From Bin127 sp965203505 (GTDB lineage Bacteria > Chloroflexota > Dehalococcoidia > Lucifugimonadales > Lucifugimonadaceae), in contig OZ241880.1 of NCBI GenBank assembly GCA_965203505.1, forward strand, positions 2,170,001-2,234,000: a stretch of DNA of 64,000 nucleotides. The letters are read 5' to 3'. This document shows positions 43,191 through 52,400 of the stretch, piece by piece. The notes below the pieces were generated by a model. That model ran no database searches and was not told the origin of the DNA. It saw only the letters and a program-made list of their open reading frames with translations. The translations under genes and the position numbers were made by a program. The stretch's first letter is position 1; the number at the start of each line of letters is the position of its first letter.

Positions 43191-43964
43191 CTACGAGACT
43201 TCAATGATGACTAGCGTCGTGTCGTCGTTACGCATCAATCCTTCCCGACGTTGATCATCCACCCAATCGTCCCACTCCGAACGATCCAACTCGACGAGCG
43301 CCTCCCATGGCTTTTCCCCGCTGGTGTTCTGCGCCAGGAACCATGCGGCGATGGCGTCCGTCGCCAAGATCAGCAGGTCCCCAGCCGAACACTCGCCACT
43401 GTCCAGCCTCACATCTTCCCATAGCACTTCGCTGTTGGCTGGGTTGCTGCAGACCAGAGCGGGATTGTTGTCAAATTCCGCATGGTCTTTCAATGGAAAA
43501 GACACTTGCAAGCGGTTGTTCCGGACTACGAAAAGACAACAGTCTCCCACCGCCAAAGCTCGCCAAGAAAGCACCGGCGATCCAGTCGAGGCCGCCCCGA
43601 TGGTCAAACCCAGCAGAGTCGCGAACGCACCCGCACGCGCCTTCGCCTCGCCGTGCCATGGAATGCGCTCCCAAGGCACTTGTTTATGCCATTCCTCTTG
43701 CGCCGGTGTAAGCCAGTCACGCAATGAATCGGCAGACACATCAGCCAGTTCAGGAGCGCGCGACACAAACGCACCTGTCAAAACATTCGCCCATTCGCGC
43801 GCGAACGCCGATTCGCTCGCACCGTCCGACACCGCTATTCGAGCGGTGCCACGTCCCGACACACCGATCCGCTGGGGATACACGACGCGCGACGCGTCCT
43901 CGTACTCCGTTTCGCTGTTTCCCGCCTTGGGTAGCCAAAACTTCGTGGGAGGTCGAAGAGGCAT
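43191..43964 (-). CDS. PP2C-like serine/threonine phosphatase of a TerY-P-type triad
   Basis: 257 residues. PP2C hallmarks: SDGASESAFAREWA near residue 46 (metal-binding Asp-Gly), a central WRALAVGDCCLFVVR and a late DLLILATDAIAAWFL plus DDTTLVII. It starts 13 bp after the vWA gene and ends 22 bp before the kinase gene. It probably reverses the neighbour kinase's action; the substrate is unknown. Confidence 0.85.
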   Translation of the reverse strand: MPLRPPTKFWLPKAGNSETEYEDASRVVYPQRIGVSGRGTARIAVSDGASESAFAREWANVLTGAFVSRAPELADVSADSLRDWLTPAQEEWHKQVPWERIPWHGEAKARAGAFATLLGLTIGAASTGSPVLSWRALAVGDCCLFVVRNNRLQVSFPLKDHAEFDNNPALVCSNPANSEVLWEDVRLDSGECSAGDLLILATDAIAAWFLAQNTSGEKPWEALVELDRSEWDDWVDDQRREGLMRNDDTTLVIIEVS

Positions 43965-43977
43965 CGCCCACCTGCTA

Positions 43978-44835
43978 TCAGTGCAGATCGGTGGCAGCGC
44001 GCGTCCCGATGTCTAGGAACTGCACCAGCGCCACCATGTCCGCGTTGTACACATACCCGCGAGAACCCTCCTTCACTGGAAGCCCCATCGAGACCGCCTG
44101 CTGGAACACCGGATCCGGGAACACGGAAGACATGCGGAACACACGCGCCGCAGAACTATCGTCAGACACTTCGCTTTCCTGCGTCGGATATTGCACCGGC
44201 ATCGCAGACATCGAAGAAAGATGCGCGTTGTAGATCAGCACATTGCCGTCATTCGTGCCTCCGCCCATGATTCGTTTGGCGATGGGTTCAGGATCGCCGT
44301 CAGTGGCATCGCCGTCGCTCACGTGTATCAGCATCGGGGGATAGGAATCAGCATGTTGATTCGTCCAATCCTCAAGCGCTTTCGCGGCTTCGGACAAAGC
44401 CTCGCACATCGGCGTTCCGGCAACCGCTCTTGGTTGAAGCCATACCGGGAACTTTCTGGAAACCTCCACGATTCCCCCAGCGCCGTCCGACTCTTTGACA
44501 GTCCGATCAACTACCTCCGCGGCATCGACCACCTGACTGATAGGCAGGAACGGCGAATCCGTGTCAGTGCCAGGGAGAACCGATCCGAGCTCCGTCCTCC
44601 CCTCAAAGTCCGTGGTGTACGTGATGAGTCCGATGTGGAAGTAGTCGCGGACATCCATACCCTGAGAGCATCTCTGCGAAATCGCATCCAGAATCCGGTT
44701 CACTGCATCCGCCGCACCATCCATTTTTGTCAGATCGGCCTGTCCCCCCAACGGACCATCCATCGAAGCCGATTGGTCAATCAAGAACAGGAAGCAACCC
44801 GGATTGGCTCTGCTGATATCCGCTGTATATGGCAT
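43978..44835 (-). CDS. TerY-like von Willebrand factor A domain protein
   Basis: ATG 44835 has GGAGGGG 6 bases upstream (285 residues; a longer frame to 44955 is unlikely). A MIDAS metal site is complete: DQSAS, AGTPM and SDGDATDGD. TerY-like vWA proteins bind divalent metal and act as a scaffold with the phosphatase and kinase of the same operon. No signal peptide is present, so it is cytoplasmic. First gene of the operon. Confidence 0.85.
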   Translation of the reverse strand: MPYTADISRANPGCFLFLIDQSASMDGPLGGQADLTKMDGAADAVNRILDAISQRCSQGMDVRDYFHIGLITYTTDFEGRTELGSVLPGTDTDSPFLPISQVVDAAEVVDRTVKESDGAGGIVEVSRKFPVWLQPRAVAGTPMCEALSEAAKALEDWTNQHADSYPPMLIHVSDGDATDGDPEPIAKRIMGGGTNDGNVLIYNAHLSSMSAMPVQYPTQESEVSDDSSAARVFRMSSVFPDPVFQQAVSMGLPVKEGSRGYVYNADMVALVQFLDIGTRAATDLH

Positions 44836-45382
44836 TTCAATCCCCTCCGTGACGAGTCGTGCGCTGTACTTTACACTCGTATGCTCATTTCCGTGCCGGA
44901 TTGTCCAGCGCACATGGCTGCCGAACTCCTGTGGAGCGGCGGCTGTCCCCGGCACGCTGTTGCGGTCATCGGCGCGATAGCCTCAGCAGACCGCCTTACC
45001 GCCGTCGAATCTCCGGCGGGGCAACCCGTTGGGGGTGGACGGATCTGATCGACATCAGCGAGTAAAGGAAAAGCATCGAGACCTCGACGACTCTCAAGAC
45101 AATCGCGACCGCGCTGATCCTCGCTACTTTTCTCGTTACGCCTACAGCAGAGCGTATCTCAGCGCAGAACGGCGAGAAGAGCGCAACGCCGACGCCAACA
45201 CCAGATCCGGACCCCGACGACTCCGAGACCACTCCTGCCACCACGAGACCTTTGCGAAACCCTCCCCCTTGATGCCCAAGGGGGAATTGAAGGGGGTTTA
45301 GACGCAGATCGGGCATCCCCTGCGAACTGCGCTGCGCTGGTTCGCCTCCCCTTCGTTGCGCGAAAGGGACGGATCGGTAGGT
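44836..45382. other. Promoter-side region, secretion-signal relic and dispersed repeats
   Basis: About 45073-45272 (plus) reads KSIETSTTLKTIATALILAT then FLVTPTAERISAQ and a PTPTPDPD stretch, like the start of a secreted protein, but has no start codon in frame and is cut by repeats. From about 45265 the CCCCTTGATGCCCAAGGGGGAA unit and the CATCCCCTGCGAACTGCGCT unit repeat sequences found near 28.8 kb. Confidence 0.4.
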
Positions 45383-45457
45383 TTTGCAAAGGGAACTATA
45401 TGGAATGCTACGCGATTTCGTTGACGAATCCAAGCGTGCGTAGTATACTGAATAATT

Positions 45458-46408
45458 GTGAAGGCAGCACAGAGACAGGGAATCACTCTTGTCGAAGTCG
45501 TCGAGATGTTCAGCACCGAACGCAAGGCGGAGGACTGGTTCATCGCCCAGAGATGGCCGAACGGACTGCGGTGCCCTCGATGCGACAGCGACCGGGTGCG
45601 AAGGCAGAAGACGCGCAAACCCATGCCCTTCTACTGCAACCCGTGCCGCAAGTACTTCAGCGTCAAGACGGGCACTCCCATGCAAGACTCCAATCTCCCA
45701 CTATCCAAGTGGGCTATCGGGTTCTACCTCTACAGCACGAACCTCAAGGGCGTGAGTTCCAAGAAGCTGCACCGCGACCTCGGCATAACCCAAAGCTCGG
45801 CGTGGCACATGGCGCACCGGATACGTGAAATCTGGAACGACGACACAGCCAAGTTTTCAGGCCCCGTGGAAGTCGATGAGACTTACATCGGCGGCAAAGA
45901 GAAGAACAAGCACGGTTCCAAGAAACTCAAGTCGGGACGCGGCATCGCGGGAAAGACGCCTGTGATCGGCATGAAGGATCGTGACACCGGAAACGTCAGC
46001 GCGGAAGTTCTTGACGACACCACCAAGCCCACGATGCAGGGATTCGTCCGCAAACACACGGACAAAGACACTGTGGTCTACACCGACGAGCACTCGTCCT
46101 ACGTAGGAATCAACCGTCCTCATCAAGCGGTTCGGCACTCAGCCAAAGAGTACGTGAACGGCATGGCGCACACGAACGGCATCGAGTCGATGTGGGCAAT
46201 GCTCAAGCGCGGATACGTCGGCACCTACCATCACATGTCCGACAAACATCTGCACCGCTACGTAGACGAGTTTGCGGGACGGCACAACCAGCGTCCGTTG
46301 GACACCGAGGTTCAGATGGCATCGATGGTTCAGGGTATGGATGGGAAGCGTCTCAGGTATGAAGACCTGATCGGGCCGAAGTCAACTCAGCAACACGCGT
46401 TGATGTGA
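45458..46408 (+). CDS. IS1595-family (ISXO2-like) transposase
   Basis: GTG start; 316 residues. An N-terminal zinc ribbon (CPRCDSDRV...YCNPCRKYF) is followed by the DDE-type core: VDETYIGGK, YTDEHSSY and a late IESMWAMLKRG. It is intact, with no internal stops, so it may be active. The C-terminal motif MDGKRLRYEDLIG survives in relics at about 27310 and 28700. Confidence 0.9.
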   Translation: MKAAQRQGITLVEVVEMFSTERKAEDWFIAQRWPNGLRCPRCDSDRVRRQKTRKPMPFYCNPCRKYFSVKTGTPMQDSNLPLSKWAIGFYLYSTNLKGVSSKKLHRDLGITQSSAWHMAHRIREIWNDDTAKFSGPVEVDETYIGGKEKNKHGSKKLKSGRGIAGKTPVIGMKDRDTGNVSAEVLDDTTKPTMQGFVRKHTDKDTVVYTDEHSSYVGINRPHQAVRHSAKEYVNGMAHTNGIESMWAMLKRGYVGTYHHMSDKHLHRYVDEFAGRHNQRPLDTEVQMASMVQGMDGKRLRYEDLIGPKSTQQHALM

Positions 46409-46424
46409 ACGGCAAGCAAGCGGT

Positions 46425-46661
46425 TCATCTCTTTTGCAGCAGATCATCGAGACGATCAAATCGTCGGTTCAATACGACGAGGCCGTTAACTACCTCGTTT
46501 AGATCGCCCTTCATATCTGCTACGTCGGACTCGATTCTTCCCAGCCGTACCTCAATCGTTCCAAGCCGTGTCACAACTTGTTGCTGGGTATTCTCGACTC
46601 GGCCTAGCCGCGCATGGAGATTCTCGAGGGTGACCTGCGCGGAGATTTCTTCGACTGCCAT
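46425..46661 (-). CDS. Small coiled-coil cargo protein
   Basis: 78 residues, nearly all heptad-rich helix: LHARLGRVENTQQQVVTRLGTIEVRLGRIE, then DVADMKGDLNEVVNGLVVLNRRFDRL. Convergent with the transposase and inside the transposon. Function unknown. Confidence 0.6.
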   Translation of the reverse strand: MAVEEISAQVTLENLHARLGRVENTQQQVVTRLGTIEVRLGRIESDVADMKGDLNEVVNGLVVLNRRFDRLDDLLQKR

Positions 46662-46784
46662 TCAGACTCCAATCTTTTTCTGCCAACATCAACGATTCTA
46701 TAGGCAACTGTCAACTTAAGTGTTTAGTTCCAGTTCAAAAACTGTCGCATCTAGAGGTAACTGAACTGTGTTAGTGTTCGTACT

Positions 46785-46884
46785 GCTACGTCAATCGTCT
46801 CTTGTTCGGGTGTTTCCGTTCAGGCGAGAACAGGGGCGCGTCGCGCCCCCTTCGTCGGCACACCCGAACGACGGTTGACGTAGC
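46785..46884. repeat. 100-bp imperfect palindrome, copy 2
   Basis: Ends GCTACGTCAATCGTC and GACGGTTGACGTAGC are inverted repeats. GTTCGGGTGT pairs with ACACCCGAAC, and GGGGCGCG with CGCGCCCC inside, giving a long hairpin. It lies 38 bp before the cargo lipoprotein start; the homology with copy 1 extends through that start, so it may be a regulatory hairpin of the cargo gene. Confidence 0.8.
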
Positions 46885-46921
46885 AATCGACCACTGTTCT
46901 AGCCGCGAGGGGGTGCCAGGG

Positions 46922-47548
46922 ATGTGGAGGAACTATCTATCCATCGCAATCGCGCTTGGAGGTTCGCTGATCCTGTCTGTAGCTGTGACAGCGTGCGGCA
47001 CCAGTCCGAGTCCCGCATGGTTGACCGCCACTGCGGAAACACACGATAGAGCAATAGCTACAGGCATAGCTGCGACGGTGACGCAGATGCGGTCGAGCTA
47101 CGCGCAAAACGCTACGGTGTCAGCCGGTCACATAGCTACGTCGGTGGTTGGAACAGTCGGAAGAATCGCAACCAGCGAAGCGAACCCGACGTATCAGGCA
47201 AGAAAAGCCACGGTTCAATCAGGGCGAGACACTGAAGCTCGTCCCTCGTTGGCACAACCGCTGCCCGACGATTCTGTAGGAACAGATGTCCCTGAGTGGC
47301 TCATCACCGACGTGGCGAACATAACCAGCAGGATGCGGGCGTTGAATCCGTACCTGTCCACATGTCCGCTCTCATCGTCGGAGCGTTCGCGCTACGTGAG
47401 CATGTTGGAGCAGTACGAGCGTGACTCTGCCAACGTATCGAGAGACGCGGCCGACGGGTCGGTTGACAACTACACGATCAGGGAACTGACCAGCATCACG
47501 AACCTCGGTTTCGAGATCGTCGGCGACCTAGAAATCAAGTGCAGGTGA
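46922..47548 (+). CDS. Cargo lipoprotein of the transposon
   Basis: ATG 46922 with a GAGGGGG site about 9 bases upstream; 208 residues. Signal segment and lipobox AVTAC near residue 25 indicate lipid anchoring. The mature part has Ala/Thr-rich helical sequence and a conserved-looking end (EWLITDVANITSRMRALNPYL...NLGFEIVGDLEIKC). Family not recognised. Confidence 0.7.
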   Translation: MWRNYLSIAIALGGSLILSVAVTACGTSPSPAWLTATAETHDRAIATGIAATVTQMRSSYAQNATVSAGHIATSVVGTVGRIATSEANPTYQARKATVQSGRDTEARPSLAQPLPDDSVGTDVPEWLITDVANITSRMRALNPYLSTCPLSSSERSRYVSMLEQYERDSANVSRDAADGSVDNYTIRELTSITNLGFEIVGDLEIKCR

Positions 47549-47549
47549 T

Positions 47550-47702
47550 ATGACCCAGAAACCCGCAGACCAAGACGACGAATCCGAAACGTCAAATCTC
47601 TCATCGTCTCTGAACACCGCAGGAACCTGTCTGATGTGGATAGGCGGCATCTTGACGCTGATGCTTCTCGCCATGATCTGCATCGGCATGATGGGTTCGT
47701 AG
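47550..47702 (+). CDS. Small single-helix membrane peptide
   Basis: ATG 47550, 50 residues: an acidic N-terminus (MTQKPADQDDESE) then one hydrophobic helix (CLMWIGGILTLMLLAMICIG). It starts one base after the lipoprotein stop, with GCAGG nearby. Part of the transposon cargo; function unknown. Confidence 0.55.
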   Translation: MTQKPADQDDESETSNLSSSLNTAGTCLMWIGGILTLMLLAMICIGMMGS

Positions 47703-47707
47703 ACGGC

Positions 47708-47872
47708 TCAAGCCTTCGCATCACGCTTCGCGGCTTCCTCCACGTATCGCCACTTCTTCTTAGGCTTGGCGTTCATGAAGACGCGAGCGATTTCCTCCGG
47801 CGACGCGTCGATGCGCTCCGGCATCTCGTGCTTGCGAGGTCTTCCTACGGGACGTTTGCCGTTAGTGGACAT
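47708..47872 (-). CDS. Small AT-hook-like cargo protein
   Basis: 54 residues: MSTNGKRPVGRPRKHEMPER then IDASPEEIARVFMNAKPKKKWRYVEEA. GKRPVGRPRK fits an AT-hook (GRP core), suggesting minor-groove DNA binding, possibly in regulation of transposition. It starts 22 bp inside the right inverted repeat. Confidence 0.65.
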   Translation of the reverse strand: MSTNGKRPVGRPRKHEMPERIDASPEEIARVFMNAKPKKKWRYVEEAAKRDAKA

Positions 47873-47940
47873 ACCTAGATGTTACATGTAACCTTTCGTC
47901 AACGAAATCGCGTAGCATTCCGTATAGTTCCCTTTGCAAA

Positions 47941-48356
47941 GGTCTCGCCACCACTGGAGAACTCGTCGCGGTCCCGTGTCAGACACGCGCCAGTCCCTGC
48001 CGGTGATGCTCGCTCCCGTTCCCTATATGCCGCCGGTCTGGAACGTCCAGGTGCAACTTGCAGTGACGCTTCCGTGGTCGGCGAGCCTGTATTCGAACCC
48101 GGTGAAACCGCGGTAAGCCTCCTGCAGTCCGGCAAAGGTGCTCGTGGACAGTCGATTTGGAGGTGGCCACGTAGGAAATCGGACCACTACGGGTGTGGCG
48201 CGGCGTTCCAGATGAACGGTGTGCCCCAAGGAACACTCTGGTTCCGCTTCCAAGTCAGACCAAACTCATGCGCCCGTCACCATGGCTGGGACGGGCGCAT
48301 GATCCGCAACGGCTGCACAGCAGAGGCGCCCTTCCCGTTTCATAGCCGCGCCCGGT
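47941..48356. other. Region with possible gene relic and a hairpin
   Basis: On the minus strand 48023-48253 is an open frame ending EYRLADHGSVTASCTWTF-QTGGI that looks protein-like but lacks a supported start. A 12-bp stem hairpin (CATGCGCCCGTC with its complement, 48267-48301) lies past the 48357 gene and may terminate it. Confidence 0.35.
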
Positions 48357-48731
48357 CTAGTTGGTGCCAGCCTTATCCAGGACTGACGCCAGCTTCCCGT
48401 CCACACGCCGGCTCAACGTGTCGAGTCGGGCCTGGCCGATGGCGGCTTCGACCTCGGCCGTAGCAAGGCCCAGGTTCTCCGCTACCAGGGCTTCGAAGCT
48501 CCTCGATCCGGCCGCTCCGCTGTCCAGATCCGACTTGGCCCGATCAATGGCGTCTCTCACCACCTCTCTCTCCAGCCCAATGCTCTCGACTACCTCACTC
48601 ACGAACTGCGTCTCCGCAGCCGCGCTGCCGTCTCCGTCTCCGGACTGGCCGGCCATCAGAATCACACCGGACACCGCAACGGCGAACAGGACAACCATGG
48701 CCGCCACCGCAATCGAAATTCGCTTGATCAT
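48357..48731 (-). CDS. Small secreted or anchored helical protein
   Basis: 124 residues; AGGAG 7 bases before ATG 48731. One N-terminal hydrophobic segment (ISIAVAAMVVLFAVAVSGVILMA) is followed by an acidic helical domain (EVVRDAIDRAKSDLDSG, FEALVAENLGLATAEVEAAIG). Family not recognised. Confidence 0.65.
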   Translation of the reverse strand: MIKRISIAVAAMVVLFAVAVSGVILMAGQSGDGDGSAAAETQFVSEVVESIGLEREVVRDAIDRAKSDLDSGAAGSRSFEALVAENLGLATAEVEAAIGQARLDTLSRRVDGKLASVLDKAGTN

Positions 48732-48944
48732 CGTCTGTCTCCTTTCTGCTCTAAATTGCCTACAGCCACCGCCTGGTTATATGGATTAACGATAGTGGGC
48801 TAATGTGAAGAATCTTTGAAGACGGGCGCATTCCGGCAAAGTCGAGCTTTCCTCGTTGCCGTACTCGACGACCACCCGGCCGTTCCTTTCCTTAGCGGCC
48901 GCCGGATCCGGCGTCTATTGGGCAATTATGCCCTTTACGGCCAA

Positions 48945-49010
48945 ATATCACAGTGGTTCATCAAATTTCGCCCTTAATATCACTGCCATATCATACGCGG
49001 GTGGTACCCT
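48945..49010 (+). promoter_or_regulatory. HK2-type operator and -10 box for the 49 kb giant gene
   Basis: Half-sites ATATCAC at 48945 and 48977 and ATATCAT at 48988 (offsets 0/32/43), with a weaker GTTCATC at offset 11. The -10-like TACCCT is at 49005-49010, 17 bp from the start of the last half-site. A GGCAATTATGCC palindrome lies just upstream at 48921-48932. Nearly identical to the copies at 56431 and 62821. Confidence 0.75.
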
Positions 49011-49220
49011 AGCCGCTGGGTGTGCCCGGTTGAGGGAAGCACATGGCTTGCGAACGACCCGCCTTGACAGGCGGCGCTTTCGCGCTCATCCCTCCCCGGC
49101 TCTGCAACCTGGACACCCGATGTGCGGCATGACGCAGACGTTCCGGAGCGTCGCCGCCTGAGCCTACATATACAGAACGCCCAGATACAGAACGCAATCA
49201 GCAGGGAGGTTCAAGCAGCA

Positions 49221-49409
49221 ATGGCCAACAAGAGGGACCACGACAGCCTGAGACCGCATTCCTCCGTGCCCGGCAGGGCCGCGCATCGCGCCCTCCGCCT
49301 TGCCGCCGCGCCCCTGGCGCGTGTAGCACGAATGTTCGGGGGGGGGGGGGGTAATGCGCGCCTCAACGTCCTCCCGGCCTCCCCGCAGTCCCTCATCCCG
49401 GCCCGCTGA
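49221..49409 (+). CDS. Conserved leader frame entering the G tract
   Basis: ATG 49221 with GGGAGG about 11 bases upstream encodes MANKRDHDSLRPHSS...ARMF, then glycines from the G tract, and currently ends after about 62 codons. The same leader (MDNNRDHDSLRPHSSAPGNA) precedes the tracts at 56679 and 63115. Loss of one G (or gain of two) would fuse it to the giant protein that follows. Confidence 0.65.
   Translation: MANKRDHDSLRPHSSVPGRAAHRALRLAAAPLARVARMFGGGGGNARLNVLPASPQSLIPAR
49338..49351 (+). repeat. Homopolymer G14 at the giant gene start
   Basis: Fourteen G followed by TA-ATG. In-frame fusion of the leader with the downstream frame needs 13 or 16 G. The G run could also pair with anti-Shine-Dalgarno sequence, so length may also tune initiation at ATG 49354. 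Confidence 0.9.
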
Positions 49410-52400
49410 GCCCGCGGGCCGCTCCCCGGCCCGCCTCCTCGCCGCGGCCCTTCCCCGACGGCTCTCGACCTTTCCCCTCCTCCTCGCCGCGCTCGCCATC
49501 CTCGCCTTCGCCGCGCTCGTGTCGACCGCGCCCAGCGCCGACGCCCATCACGACGGAGATGGCGCGGTTGCGGGTAATGTCGTCTTCGAGACGACCCTGA
49601 CCGTTGCGAGTTTCACCGGGACACGGAAGGGCTGTAGCGACTACGATGCCGACACAGACGACAAATGCAGCAATCAGTTGGCTGCGAACAGCTTCACGTA
49701 CAAGGGCAGCACCTACCGGATCCGCTATATTGCAGTTGATAATGCAGGGATCCCAGACAGAGAAACGCGCATCGTCTTATACCAAGATATGCCAGCCGCC
49801 AGCACGCCGTGGACGCTCGAAATAGCCGGCGAAACGTACAACTGGAGCGACGGCACCTCCGTGCAGAGCAACAAGGGCAGAAAATGGTCAGCCGGAGCGT
49901 CGGCCCTTCAAGACGGCGCACAAGTGACGGTGCGGATTATTGAAACCCCGGCCGTCTTCGAGACCACTCTGACCGTTGCGAGTATCTCCGGGACACGGAA
50001 GGGCTGTAGCGACTACGATGCCGACGCAGACGACAAATGCAGCAATCAGTTGGCTGCGAACAGCTTCACGTACAAGGGCAGCACCTACCGGATCCGCTAT
50101 ATTGCAGTTGATAATGCAGGGATCCCAGACAGAGAAACGCGCATCGTCTTCTACCAAGATATGCCAGCCGCCAGCACGCCGTGGACGCTCGAAATAGCCG
50201 GCGAAACGTACAAGTGGAGCGACGGCACCTCCGTGCAGAGCAACAAGGGCAGAACATGGTCAGCCGGAGCGTCGGCCCTGCAAGACGGCGCACAAGTGAC
50301 GGTGCGGATTATTGACACCTCGGCCTTCTTCGGGACGACCCTGACCGCTTCGAGTTCCATCCCCGGCCTACGCGGTGGCTGTAGCGACTACGATGCCGAC
50401 GCAGACGACAAATGCAGCAATCAGTTGGCTGCGAACAGCTTCGCGTACAGGGGCAGCAGCTACACGTTCCGCCATATTGCAGTTGATGATGCAAACATCC
50501 CGGGCGGGGGCCCTGAAGTACGCATCATTTTCTACGAAGATATGCCACCCGCCAGCACGCCGTGGGCCTTCGAAATAGCCGGCAGAACGTACCGGTGGAA
50601 CGACGGCGCCTCCGTGCAGAGCGGCACGGGCAGAAAATGGCCGACCGGAGGGTTGACCCTGCAAAACGGCGCAGAAGTGCCGGTGCGGATGATTCACACC
50701 CCGGTCATCTGGTCCGCCATCCTGACGCCGCAGACCACCGGGTCGGGGTTTCTGGGCTGCGACGGCAACATCGCGGGGAAGAAGTGCTCGCAGACCGCGC
50801 TGCTGACGGATGACGACTTCACCTACGGCGAGAGCTACGAGGTGTACTCGCTGTACACGGGCGTCGGCAAGCTCTTCCTCCAGTTGAACAAGGACATCCC
50901 GGCCGCGCTCAAGGCGGCGCTGACGCTGAAGGTCGGGAGCGCGTCGTACCCCTTCGCGGACGGGACCCTGAAGGCGGGGACGCTCGGCAGCAACAGCGCG
51001 ATAGAGTGGACGGGCGGCCCGAGCCTGACCTCGGGGATTCCGGTCGCGGTGGCCTTGGAAGCGACCCGGTCCACCAACGCGAACCTGAGCGGTCTGACGG
51101 CGAAGAGCGCGACGGGCGAGACGGCGGCGTTCTCGGCCCTCGCGCTGAGCCCGTCGACCTTCTCGGCGGCCACCACCGCCTACACCGCCTCGGTGGCCCA
51201 AAACGTCACCCACGTGAAGCTGACGCCGACCAAGGTGCACGCCGGCGCGTCGATCAAGGTCGGCAAGGGGACGAGTCTCTCGGCGGTGACCAGCGGCTCG
51301 GAGAGTTCGGCCATCGCGCTCGCGGAGGGCGCGAACGCCATCAGGGTCGAGGTGACGGCCGAGGATGGCACGACGAAGCAGACCTACACCGTGACGGTGA
51401 CCAGGACGCCGGGCCCCCCGAAGGTGTCGCTGTCGGCCGATCAGACCACGGTGGTCGAGGGCGACCAGGTGACCATCACGGCGACGCTGTCGCGGGCGCC
51501 GGACGCCGACTTCTCGATCACGGCGACGATTACCGCGGTCACGGCCGAGTCCGGCGACCTCACAAGGGGACTGGAGGACAAGCGCATCGACTTCCCCGCC
51601 GGCGTCGCCGAAGCCTCCTTCATCATCGGCACGGAGCAGGACGACGACACCGAGGACGAGACCTTCACCTTGGCGCTGGGCACGCTGCCCTCCCAGGTGA
51701 GGGCCGGCACGCCGACCTCGCTGACGATCAGAATCCTGGACGACGACTTCCTCACCGTCGCGCTGGTGAGCAACGTCGGGCAGACCAGCGAAACGAGCCA
51801 CAGCCCCTTAATTGACTCCAACGAGAACACCTTCATTTTCGCCCAGCAGTTCACCACCGGAGCCAACTCCGGCGGCTACACGCTGAGGAGCATCGAGTTC
51901 AACATGGCCGAGGCGGTGTCCGCGCCCGCCAACATGCGGGCGGAGCTGTGGTCCGCGGCCACCAACGGAGAGCCGGGCTCCAAGCTCGCGGACCTGGTGG
52001 TCCCGTTGACCGTCGGCGCCGGCAACGTCGCCTTCTACGCGCCGGCGAACACCACCCTCGCCGCCAGCACCAAGTACTTCGCGGTGATGTACCCCACCGG
52101 CGCCACCACCGGGGAATGGACGAACACCAGCACCGACGGCGAGGATACGGGCGCCGCCGCCGGCTGGAGCATCGCCAACGGCTTCTACTTCCGGGGAACC
52201 ACAGCTACAACCTGGGACGCACTCACTGACGAGCTGAAGATCCGCGTCAACGGCCTGCCCGTGGCCCCGGCGGCGGGCGCGAGCGTGTGGTCGGCGACGC
52301 TGACGCCGCGCAACGTCGCCGACAGCGGGGACCTGGGCTGCAACAACACGGCGTCGGGCGAGGACAAGTGCTCCGACGCCACCACCCTCACGGACGACGA

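Larger units (their letters stand above)
45383..47940. mobile_element. IS1595-type transposon with cargo genes
   Basis: The element 45391-47932 has 38-bp terminal inverted repeats (GGGAACTATATGGAATGCTA... at 45391-45428 and its complement at 47895-47932, one mismatch). It is bounded by 8-bp direct copies of TTTGCAAA (45383-45390 and 47933-47940), the target-duplication length expected for IS1595. An apparently empty site, GTTTTGCAAAGGTCTCG, lies at about 56250-56268. It carries a transposase and four other small frames. Confidence 0.85.

Noticed and set aside
44996..45685. Minus-strand frame of 229 codons overlapping the transposase start
   Set aside because: It crosses an inverted repeat and dispersed repeats and is opposite to a clear transposase; no coherent protein.
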